64,000 nucleotides of DNA from NCBI RefSeq assembly GCF_003263355.1, contig NZ_JHUK01000001.1, positions 62,001 to 126,000 of the forward strand, given 5' to 3'. Both the position numbers and the translations under genes were made by a program. Positions 55,241 through 64,000 of this stretch are shown here, piece after piece; position 1 is the stretch's first letter, and each line of letters begins with the position of its first letter. The DNA comes from Candidatus Phytoplasma oryzae (GTDB lineage Bacteria > Bacillota_I > Bacilli_A > Acholeplasmatales > Acholeplasmataceae). The notes under the pieces were generated by a model that did no database searches, was not told where the DNA came from, and worked only from the letters and a program-made list of their open reading frames with translations.

Positions 55241-56982
55241 TGTAAAACCTCTTTTATTTTTTGTGAAAAAGCAATATTTTGATAAACTTTGCATTTTTTC
55301 ATTAATTCTTCATGTTTACCTATATTTATGATTTTTCCATCTTCTAATACTATTATTTGGTCTGCTGTTAAAATAGAATTTAATCTTTGTGCGATAATTA
55401 TCACAATAGAATCTTTTTTTTGCTTGAAAAAAGTTTTTCTAATCGCTAAATCTGTTTTATAATCTAAAGCAGAAAAAGAGTCATCAAAAATATAAACATC
55501 AGGATTTTTCAAAAATGCTCTTGTTAAAGAAAGTCTTTGTTTTTGTCCTCCTGATAAATTTAAACCTAATTCACTAATTTTTTCTTTTAATTGGTTTTTT
55601 TGGCTTTGGATAAATTCATATACTTGTGCTATTTTAGATTTTTCTAGCATTTCTTCTTCTGATGCTGTTTCTTTGCCGAACAATAAATTACTGAAAATTG
55701 TTCCTTTAAATAAAATATTTTTTTGCGGAACAAATCCAATTTTTTCTCTTAATTTGTGGATATTATAATTAATGATATTTATACCATTAATTTTTATTTT
55801 ACCTTGAGTTGGTTCTATGAGACGTGGTATTAAATTTATTAAAGTAGTTTTTCCTGAGCCAGTCGCTCCAACAAAAGCTATTAATTCTGAAAAATTAGCT
55901 TTAAAATTAATATTTTTTAAAATTAATTTATTAGAATTAGGATATTTAAAATCAACATTTTTAAATTCTATTGTTTTTATTTTTTTTAATATTTTAGTTT
56001 TATGAGAGTTATTTTCTATATCAGTATTCATATTGATTATTTTTTCGATATTTTTAGTACAAATTAAGGTTTTAGGAAACATCATAAATAATAATAAAAA
56101 ATTTAAAATTGAAAATAAAACGTGATATTGCGCATTTAAACAGTTATAAAGATCTCCTAATTTAAATAATTGTGTCCCATTTAAAAAATTTTCTTTAATT
56201 AAGATAGCTCCTGTTCCTGTTGTTAAAATAATAGAAATATTTAATAGAAGATAAAATAATGGTTCAATAGAAACCATAGATGTAAAAAATTTAATAATTA
56301 AATCGCTATATTTCGAATTTACTTTTTGAAATTTATTTTCTTCATATTTTTCTTGATTTAAACTTTTTATTACTTTGACGCCTATAATATTTTCTCGAAT
56401 AATAGCGTTGATTTTTTCTGCTTCTTTTTGTTGTTTTATTGACAAATGATAATTTTTTTTAACTAAAAAAAATAACATTAATATAAAGAAAGGCATAGTA
56501 GCAAAAACAATAAACCATATTTTAATAGAAATAAAATAAATTAAAACTAAAGAAATAATTAACATAACAGGAGAAATGACTGCCGCTTTATAAAAAGTAG
56601 TCATAAAGCTCATGATTTGATAAATATTATTAGTGCTACGATTCATAAGAACAGAAATACTAGTATTATGCATTTGTGTAATTGAAAATTTTTGTATTTT
56701 GCTAAAAATTTCACTACTTAATTCTTTAAAAATAAGGGATGAAATTTTGGCGGAACAAAAATTAATCAATAAATAACCAATAAAAGCTAAAATTACTAAA
56801 GAAGATAAAATGAATATTATTTTAGAAAAATTATTTTTTATATAGTTAGCATTATCATCAATAACGTATTTTCCTATTATGTAGGGTATTAAGATTTCTC
56901 CACAAGAAATCAGTAAAATAGCTATAATGTTTAATAGAACAAATTTTTTATATTTAAAAAAATATTTAAAAATCATTTTCAT
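55237..56982 (-). CDS. ABC exporter half-transporter with degenerate ATP site
   Basis: The 581-residue protein has six membrane segments and a nucleotide-binding domain: GATGSGKTT, the signature LSGGQKQ, but Walker B ends in IFDDSFSALD with Asp where the catalytic Glu should be, and the switch His is Gln in IIAQRLNSI. Such changes mark the degenerate site in heterodimeric exporters such as TM287/288. Here it is the first gene, overlapping the next by ATGA. It resembles MdlA/LmrC-type proteins. Confidence 0.92.
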   Translation of the reverse strand: MKMIFKYFFKYKKFVLLNIIAILLISCGEILIPYIIGKYVIDDNANYIKNNFSKIIFILSSLVILAFIGYLLINFCSAKISSLIFKELSSEIFSKIQKFSITQMHNTSISVLMNRSTNNIYQIMSFMTTFYKAAVISPVMLIISLVLIYFISIKIWFIVFATMPFFILMLFFLVKKNYHLSIKQQKEAEKINAIIRENIIGVKVIKSLNQEKYEENKFQKVNSKYSDLIIKFFTSMVSIEPLFYLLLNISIILTTGTGAILIKENFLNGTQLFKLGDLYNCLNAQYHVLFSILNFLLLFMMFPKTLICTKNIEKIINMNTDIENNSHKTKILKKIKTIEFKNVDFKYPNSNKLILKNINFKANFSELIAFVGATGSGKTTLINLIPRLIEPTQGKIKINGINIINYNIHKLREKIGFVPQKNILFKGTIFSNLLFGKETASEEEMLEKSKIAQVYEFIQSQKNQLKEKISELGLNLSGGQKQRLSLTRAFLKNPDVYIFDDSFSALDYKTDLAIRKTFFKQKKDSIVIIIAQRLNSILTADQIIVLEDGKIINIGKHEELMKKCKVYQNIAFSQKIKEVLQ

Positions 56983-57070
56983 ATAATTTAATAATAAATT
57001 TCTTTCTTCTCTAAAAAATAAAATAGATGGAGAATTTCTTTTAATTAAAAATAAATTAGAATAAACAATT

Positions 57071-57108
57071 TAATATATTATTAATTATTTTTTTATAATA
57101 ATATATTA
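57071..57108. terminator. 13-bp AT-only inverted repeat after groEL
   Basis: TAATATATTATTA (57071-57083) and TAATAATATATTA (57096-57108) pair perfectly across 12 nt. The plus side is followed by TCATTTTTTTATC. It lies between groEL (-) and the ABC genes (-) and may end the groESL transcript, although the stem has no G or C. Confidence 0.5.
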
Positions 57109-57236
57109 TCATTTTTTTATCAATTTATAAATTTGTTATTACAAAAAAAAAATTTATAAAAAACTTTTTAAATTTATATTTTTTTAATATCATTTTCAAA
57201 AGTTTTTTAATAAATTTATTTTATAATTAAAAAGTG

Positions 57237-58859
<1,623 letters not shown>

Positions 58860-59004
58860 TCATCTCCTTATTTTTAATTGTTTATCTCATTATTTTTATA
58901 AATTTTGATAAAATAGATTTTTTAAATTTTTAAAATAATTAAACTTTAATATATTTTAAAATTAAATTATTTTTTTTATAAAAAATTTTACTATATAATG
59001 AAAG

Positions 59005-59280
59005 TTACTTTTCTAGAATAGCTAAAATATCTTCATATTTAATTATTAAATATTCTTCATCTTTTATTTTAAACTTAGTTCCAGAATAATTTTTATAAAC
59101 AACTTCATCGTTTTCTTTTAATTCCTTTATCTTAGGACCAAAATTTAAAACAATCCCTATAGATTCTTCTTTTTTATTATTGTCCAGTCCTAGAATAATT
59201 CCGCTTTTATCTATATTTTCTACTTTTTTATATTTTAAAACAACATAATCATTTAATGGTTTTATTAACAAAGCAATCAT
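59005..59280 (-). CDS. groES: co-chaperonin GroES
   Basis: GroES caps the GroEL ring. From ATG 59280 the 91-residue protein starts MIALLIKPLNDYVVLKYKK, the family start, has SGIILG and the ending EEYLIIKYEDILAILEK. The frame is open 38 codons further upstream, but those residues do not fit, and AAAGGG sits just before ATG 59280. The mobile loop is short. It is first in the groES-groEL operon. Confidence 0.95.
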   Translation of the reverse strand: MIALLIKPLNDYVVLKYKKVENIDKSGIILGLDNNKKEESIGIVLNFGPKIKELKENDEVVYKNYSGTKFKIKDEEYLIIKYEDILAILEK

Positions 59281-59351
59281 CCCTTTCTTTTTTGAATATA
59301 TATTAATTATTTTAAAATATATTAATTTATTTTTACGTTTCATAGTGTATA

Positions 59352-59378
59352 TTTGCAATTGAGCTACTCGATTGCTAA
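59352..59378 (-). promoter_or_regulatory. CIRCE-like HrcA operator upstream of groESL
   Basis: TTTGCAATT, 9 nt, GATTGCTAA. The CIRCE consensus is TTAGCACTC, 9 nt, GAGTGCTAA; the right half matches 8 of 9, the left 6 of 9, with the correct spacing. It lies about 70 nt upstream of groES, where HrcA would repress the operon until heat shock. Confidence 0.62.
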
Positions 59379-59607
59379 TACTAAGGATACACATAATATA
59401 TTATACATAAATTTAAATAATTTTAATCATATTTTTTAGACTAAATAGATCATAAATAATTCTTTTACATTATTTTGATCATAAAAAAAATAATAATAAG
59501 ACATAAATTTTGTAATAAATTTTTATTTTGGATTTTTTATTTTTTTAAAAAAATTTTTTTATTAAAAATTAATATTGTTTTTTAAAATTTAATTTTTTTA
59601 TTTTTTG

Positions 59608-59616
59608 TGTTATACT
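59608..59616 (+). promoter_or_regulatory. extended -10 promoter of the 59693 gene
   Basis: TGTTATACT, an extended -10 with one change from TGnTATAAT, about 76 nt before the start codon. A short GC-richer stretch (CTCCGCGTGT) follows it. Confidence 0.52.
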
Positions 59617-59692
59617 CCGCGTGTATACAATTTATAAAAAAATTTTTTGGATTTTAATATTTTTTAATTTTTAGTTTAAAGGGGTTAAAATT

Positions 59693-60676
59693 TTGTTAAA
59701 AAAATTAAAAAAAGAAAAAAATTTAATGAAATTTATTTTTTTTATTTTTTTATTTTGTTTTTTGTTAAATATTTTTTTATTCAAGAATCAAGATTTTTTT
59801 ATTTTAGCAGCAAATAAACAGACAATCGAACAAGAATTAGAAGAAGTACTTATTTTATTAAACAATAAAAAAAATTTATCTTCAGACGACATTTTGTTAA
59901 AAAATAAAATTGTTGTATTAAAAAAAGATATTTTTAGTAAAAAAGAAGAATTCTTGAATTTATGTAAACAAAATTTATTATTACATAATATAGACATGTA
60001 TTTAAAAGAGTCGATTTTTGAAGATATTATTTTGGAAACTAGAAAAATCATAAATCAATCGTCATTTGCTAAATATAGTGATGATATTATGAGAAAATTT
60101 AATCAATTAGAAAATTTATTAGTTAGAATTAATGATGTTAAAAAAGAAATGATTTTAGTATTGGGAGTATTTCAAAATCAATCATCAATTTTGTTAGAAC
60201 AGACTGATTTTAGAATGATTCAAACAAATATTATTAATCTAGAAACGAAAATTAAAGAAATAAGTCAATTAAAACAAGATTTTATTGATTTATGTACAAA
60301 TATAAAAAGTGAATTAAAAACGGAAATATTTATTGATTTACATAATAATGATCAAATAATAACAGATTTACAAACATGTATTGATAAAATTTTAGTAGAA
60401 TTTAATCAAAAAATAAAAATTTACGATCAAGTAGTTATTTTTACAAATTTAAATAATCAATATCAAGATATAATTGCATCTATAAGTATTCCTCCTTCCT
60501 CTAATATTCCAGATAAAGATAATAATTCTTCTGATGATATTTTATTAAAAAATTTTCAAGAAGAAGAACATTTTGTTTTGTTTTTTGTCTTTTTAATTTT
60601 TGTTATTTTTACTTTTATTTTGTTTATAGTATTACATTATTTTTCTAAAAAAAAGTTTCGTAAAAAAAAAATTTAA
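59693..60676 (+). CDS. surface-anchored protein with signal peptide and C-terminal membrane anchor
   Basis: Starting at TTG 59693 with AAAGGGG upstream, the 327-residue protein has a Lys-rich start, a Phe-rich hydrophobic core (about 13-30) and a cleavage-like ILA before ANKQ near residue 38. About 250 hydrophilic, mostly helical, coiled-coil-like residues follow, then a membrane segment (about 297-317) and a basic end. This two-ended topology is that of phytoplasma immunodominant membrane proteins such as Amp and IdpA; amp is near groEL in aster yellows phytoplasmas. Sequence identity is not claimed. A good terminator follows. Confidence 0.82.
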   Translation: MLKKLKKEKNLMKFIFFIFLFCFLLNIFLFKNQDFFILAANKQTIEQELEEVLILLNNKKNLSSDDILLKNKIVVLKKDIFSKKEEFLNLCKQNLLLHNIDMYLKESIFEDIILETRKIINQSSFAKYSDDIMRKFNQLENLLVRINDVKKEMILVLGVFQNQSSILLEQTDFRMIQTNIINLETKIKEISQLKQDFIDLCTNIKSELKTEIFIDLHNNDQIITDLQTCIDKILVEFNQKIKIYDQVVIFTNLNNQYQDIIASISIPPSSNIPDKDNNSSDDILLKNFQEEEHFVLFFVFLIFVIFTFILFIVLHYFSKKKFRKKKI

Positions 60677-60714
60677 AATAAAGAATTTTGAATTTTTTTA
60701 ATATATAAAAAAAT

Positions 60715-60754
60715 AAAAAAAGAATGTTTTTTTTAACGTAACATTCTTTTTTTT
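60715..60754 (+). terminator. terminator between the surface protein and tRNA-Ser
   Basis: AAAAAAAGAATGTT (60715-60728) pairs with AACATTCTTTTTTT (60740-60753). The A and T runs on both sides make it suited to end the plus-strand gene and the minus-strand tRNA transcript. Confidence 0.83.
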
Positions 60755-60841
60755 ATTTTATAATTTTAGATTAGAATTATATATTTAAATATATAATTTT
60801 GTTTTGTATTTTTTATATTTTCTATTTTGTATTTTTTAATT

Positions 60842-60932
60842 TGGCGGAGTAGAAGGGATTCGAACCCTTGCACCAAATTTTTGGACTACGTCCTTAGCAG
60901 GGACGCCTCTTTAACCACTTGAGTACTACTCC
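60842..60932 (-). tRNA. tRNA-Ser(GCU)
   Basis: On the minus strand a 91-nt cloverleaf runs from GGAGTAG (5' end at 60932) to CTACTCC, discriminator G and encoded CCA (60844-60842). The anticodon stem CGTCC/GGACG encloses CTGCTAA, so the anticodon is GCT (60896-60898 on the plus strand), reading AGU and AGC. A long variable arm confirms the serine type, and the T-arm has TTCGAAT. Confidence 0.96.
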
Positions 60933-60973
60933 TTTTTAATTAAACTTTTTTGAAAAATTATGTTTTTCACTTT

Positions 60974-60982
60974 ATTATAACA
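60974..60982 (-). promoter_or_regulatory. extended -10 promoter of tRNA-Ser
   Basis: On the minus strand TGTTATAAT, a perfect extended -10, about 42 nt before the tRNA 5' end. Confidence 0.6.
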
Positions 60983-61082
60983 ATTATTATATTTTTTTGA
61001 TTAGCAGAAGTTAAATAAATTTTTAATTTTATAATAAAAAATATATAAGAAAAAAGATAATTTTTTTTTGAATGAAAATTTT

Positions 61083-64000
61083 TTATTTATCTATTGTAAA
61101 ATTTTCTATTGTAGCATAATGATTTTCCTTAATAATGACTAAGTTAGTAGTTACATAAGGTAAAATATTTATAATTCTTTGCGGAGGAACAGCAATAATA
61201 AATTGAATTTTTAATTCATTAAAAAAAGACATCATTGCTTCTATTCTGTTTTCATCCATATTATTAAAAGCTTCATCGAATAATACTAAACATCCTTTTT
61301 CTAAATCATTTTCAAATAATAATTGTTCAAAACAAATAGCAATTATAATATAAAAAGGAACTTGAGTTTCTCCTCCAGATTTTTCTCTAAAAACTTTCGA
61401 AAAGAAGGATATATTGCCATTTTTATCTTGGATTTGAATATCATAGTTTAGATAATTTCTATAGTCTAAAAATTCATATGTTAATGCTTCGTATTCTTTA
61501 TTAAAAGACATTATTTTTTTGAATAATTCATCTAATAAAATATTTTTATAATTATTTATGTTTTCTATTATTAAATTATTTTGAGTTTGATTATTATTGT
61601 TTTCTTTAAAAATAGAATAATATCTATTATATTCTAAATTTTCAGATGGTTTTGTAATTATTTGATAATAGTCATTTCCGAAAGGTTTATTTTTTAAAAT
61701 TTTGTTTAGTTTTTTAATTTGTTGTTTTGCATTTTCTAAACTTTCTTTTAATTTATTGACAAATTCTTCTTTGAAAATAATTTCTATTTTTACACTTAAT
61801 TCTTTTGCTTCTTGTTCATAATTGACTAAATTTTTAATATTAATAAGATGATACTCTTTGAGAAAGAAATTAATATTGTTTGTTTCTAATGATATATTAA
61901 CGAGATTATGATTTGTTATATATGTATTCATTAGAGTCATGATTTTTATTTTTTGTTTATTTTTTTGTTTTTCTATTTGAATAGTACTTTCTTTTACATG
62001 AGAAGAAATAATATCATAATTATTTTTGAATTTAACTAAATAGTTATTAAATTGTATTTGAATCGCTTCCAAGTTTATATTAACTTTATTTTCGTTATTT
62101 TGTAATTCTTTTTGAATTTTTAATAATTCTTCTTCAATGGATATTATTTTTGTTTTTAATATATTAATATGATTTGTTTTTTCAGCAATGTTAAATAAAA
62201 TATTATCCATTTTTTTTGTTTTTTGCACTTTTTCGTCTTGTTGTTCTTTCAAATTTTGTTCTAAATTTATTAAATGAGGATTATTTTTAATTTTTTCTTT
62301 TTTTTCTTTTATTTTGTTGAATTCTGATAAATGTTCATCTAATTGTTTTTTCCATAAAACATAATCTTGAATCGAAAAAGAAAATAAGTTATTTTGATTT
62401 AATATTGATAATAACTCCTCTTTTTTTTGTAATAATTCTTTTTGGTTCCAAAGTTTTTGTTTTAAATCATATATTTCTTCTAATAAAATTTCTTTTCTTA
62501 TTTTTTTAGAATTAATACCTATAAAGGGAATTTTAAATGTTTTAGGATTTAATTGTTTAGCTGTAAAATTACTATAAATCATGCCACTGGGTGTTATAGC
62601 AGTTTTATGATTTGGAAGATTTTCAATATTTAATTCACATATTATATTAGCTAATAATAATCTTGCATATTTTAAAGCATATTTATTATCTGTTTTAATT
62701 TTAGATGATAAACTTTTTTCATTTTCTTCTATACAAGGAATTTTATCTACATTAACTAAACCTACATCATAAATTTTTTCAGTTAATTTAAATTTTTCAT
62801 ATATTTTTAAAGATTTAGCAAAAAAACGAGAATCAATAATTAAATTAAATTTTCTTTTACCTAAGAATCCTTCTATTGCGTTTCTCCATATTTCTTCTTT
62901 AATTTCGATTAATTCACAAAAAGGATAAATTGGTACTTCTTTTTTGTCTTCAGATGATAATTGTTCTTTGATAAGTGCTATTAGTTTAATAATATTCTGA
63001 TTGTAATTAGGTAAAATATTATTTATCATTTCTAAATTATATTTTTTTTGATAAATTTCTTTTTTTAATTGTACTATGTTTTTTTCAATGTTATTAATTT
63101 CAATATTAATAGAAATTCTTTCTTTTGATAAAAAATCTGATATTTCAGTAATATCTTTTTGCAATGATAAAGTATTTTTATCTATTTTATTTTTTAAAAA
63201 AAAACTTATTTTTTCAATATTTTTTATTAAACTAAATTCATTTTTTAATTGAATAAATTTTTCTAAAATAGTCAATTCTTTTTGTAAATTTTGGTTAAAT
63301 ATTGTTATTTTATTTTTTAAGTTTTGGATAATATTTTGTTTTTCAATAATATTTTTTTGCAAAGAATAAAAAAAAATATTTAAATTTTTTGGATTTTCTG
63401 ACATTTTTAATTTTAATATTTTTTCATCTATTTGTTCTAAATATAAATTTATTTGTTTTTTTTGCAAAAATAATTCTTTTATCTCATTTTGTAGATATTG
63501 TTTTTGGTTTTGACTTTTTTGTAAATTTTCTTTTAATTTTTCTATGAAAATCATTTGTTTAATGTAGTTATTAATGTTTATTTGATTTTTTAATAATTTG
63601 ATTTTTTTATCACATTCGATAATTTCTTTTAATTTTTCTAATTTTATTTTTTCTAATTCTATTTGTTTTTCTATTTTTTTTAATTGTTGAACACTATTTT
63701 TTAAACTTATAATATTAATAGGACTTTCTTCTAAAAGAAATTCGAATACAAAGTTTTGTAAGTTCAAAGGTTTAAAAGATAAAGCTTTGGGGAGAATTTT
63801 GATATATTTTTGAATATTTATATTTAGAAATTTTTCTATAGCTTTCTGATAATTTTTTTTAGTATCAAAAAAATCAAAATTATAATTTTTTGTTCTAAAA
63901 AAATTACGAATTTGTTGAATATTTTTAGGTTTGTTATTATCAATAAAAATATTTTCTTCTAACTTTATATGATCAAAAATATAAAATTTTTCTTTTAAAA
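61083..64000 (-). CDS. SMC-like ATPase of the JetC/MukB-like type (N-terminus outside window)
   Basis: The frame stays open past the TTG at 63767 to the right edge, giving about 972 visible residues. Residues near the edge include a stretch ILPKALSFKPLNLQNFV, a hallmark of JetC-like SMC proteins. Then come a long coiled coil, a hinge-like globular part (VPIYPFCELIEIKEEIWRNA, near 62930-62870) with RKFNLIIDSRFF, a second coiled coil and the head: SGGETQVPFY (signature, 61379 downward) and CLVLFDEAFNNMDENR (Walker B with Glu), ending with AVPPQRIINILPYV. Walker A is outside the window. Relatives are the condensin-like subunits of Wadjet (JetABCD), MksB and MukB, which extrude loops of DNA and can act against plasmids. 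Downstream is tRNA-Ser, so no jetD follows. Confidence 0.85.
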   Translation of the reverse strand, partial: LKEKFYIFDHIKLEENIFIDNNKPKNIQQIRNFFRTKNYNFDFFDTKKNYQKAIEKFLNINIQKYIKILPKALSFKPLNLQNFVFEFLLEESPINIISLKNSVQQLKKIEKQIELEKIKLEKLKEIIECDKKIKLLKNQININNYIKQMIFIEKLKENLQKSQNQKQYLQNEIKELFLQKKQINLYLEQIDEKILKLKMSENPKNLNIFFYSLQKNIIEKQNIIQNLKNKITIFNQNLQKELTILEKFIQLKNEFSLIKNIEKISFFLKNKIDKNTLSLQKDITEISDFLSKERISINIEINNIEKNIVQLKKEIYQKKYNLEMINNILPNYNQNIIKLIALIKEQLSSEDKKEVPIYPFCELIEIKEEIWRNAIEGFLGKRKFNLIIDSRFFAKSLKIYEKFKLTEKIYDVGLVNVDKIPCIEENEKSLSSKIKTDNKYALKYARLLLANIICELNIENLPNHKTAITPSGMIYSNFTAKQLNPKTFKIPFIGINSKKIRKEILLEEIYDLKQKLWNQKELLQKKEELLSILNQNNLFSFSIQDYVLWKKQLDEHLSEFNKIKEKKEKIKNNPHLINLEQNLKEQQDEKVQKTKKMDNILFNIAEKTNHINILKTKIISIEEELLKIQKELQNNENKVNINLEAIQIQFNNYLVKFKNNYDIISSHVKESTIQIEKQKNKQKIKIMTLMNTYITNHNLVNISLETNNINFFLKEYHLINIKNLVNYEQEAKELSVKIEIIFKEEFVNKLKESLENAKQQIKKLNKILKNKPFGNDYYQIITKPSENLEYNRYYSIFKENNNNQTQNNLIIENINNYKNILLDELFKKIMSFNKEYEALTYEFLDYRNYLNYDIQIQDKNGNISFFSKVFREKSGGETQVPFYIIIAICFEQLLFENDLEKGCLVLFDEAFNNMDENRIEAMMSFFNELKIQFIIAVPPQRIINILPYVTTNLVIIKENHYATIENFTIDK

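Larger units (their letters stand above)
59281..59692. other. divergent region groES / surface-protein candidate
   Basis: 412 nt between groES (-) and the 59693 gene (+). It contains the CIRCE-like operator (59352-59378) and an extended -10 at 59608-59616. No other gene is seen. Confidence 0.6.

Noticed and set aside
59281-59394. 38-residue N-terminal extension of GroES
   Set aside because: The extension has no family match, covers the CIRCE-like operator, and a ribosome binding site precedes ATG 59280.

Overview
The window looks like chromosome from a phytoplasma ('Candidatus Phytoplasma', class Mollicutes). DNA is extremely AT-rich, coding density is moderate, and no cell-wall gene is seen. 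TGA is a real stop codon (for example tsf ends on TGA), which argues against Mycoplasma and Spiroplasma. Several genes encode small proteins with Sec signal peptides that resemble phytoplasma secreted proteins. Species cannot be named from sequence alone.

Layout. From 1 to 12.26 kb all genes are on the minus strand: gdpP (cut by the window edge), rpsR-ssb-rpsF, trpS, dnaA-dnaN, an nrdI-nrdE fusion and glyA. From 12.56 to 30.54 kb all are on the plus strand: a possible glycosylase, eno-gpmI, nusA-infB-rbfA-priA, a Xer recombinase, dut, rpsB-tsf-pyrH-frr-cdsA and a secreted protein. This divergent switch, near dnaA and near a 221-bp tandem repeat carrying DnaA-box-like 9-mers (10.47-10.99 kb), makes 10.4-12.6 kb my candidate for oriC. 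From 30.6 to 35.1 kb lie tldE-tldD and a DEAD-box helicase (minus). After a 1.46-kb gene-free gap come a secreted protein (+), two membrane proteins (-), the upper glycolysis block pgi-MATE-pfkA-fba and acpP (-), and then three plus-strand genes for exported or membrane proteins, one an FtsH-like AAA ATPase lacking the protease. The plus strand continues with rpmE, tdk, tadA, SRP RNA, a membrane protein, mnmG-rsmG. The last part is minus except for one gene: a YqaJ-type exonuclease, a heterodimeric ABC exporter, groES-groEL with a degenerate CIRCE operator, a plus-strand surface-protein candidate, tRNA-Ser(GCU), and an SMC-like ATPase of the JetC/MukB-like type running off the right edge.

How it fits together. 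The window holds the core of replication initiation (DnaA, DnaN, SSB, PriA), translation, nucleotide supply (ribonucleotide reductase, Dut, Tdk, PyrH) and both ends of glycolysis, mixed with exported proteins that may face the plant or insect host. The most unusual points are: (1) priA is split by an ORF-less group II intron and also lacks its Walker A lysine and motif VI arginines; (2) NrdI is fused to NrdE; (3) the tandem repeat cluster with a DnaA whose DNA-reading signature has changed; (4) the JetC-like condensin ATPase; (5) an exported protein whose signal peptide is only recovered if translation starts at ATT; and (6) a 17-bp perfect inverted repeat around a start codon just after the SRP RNA gene.
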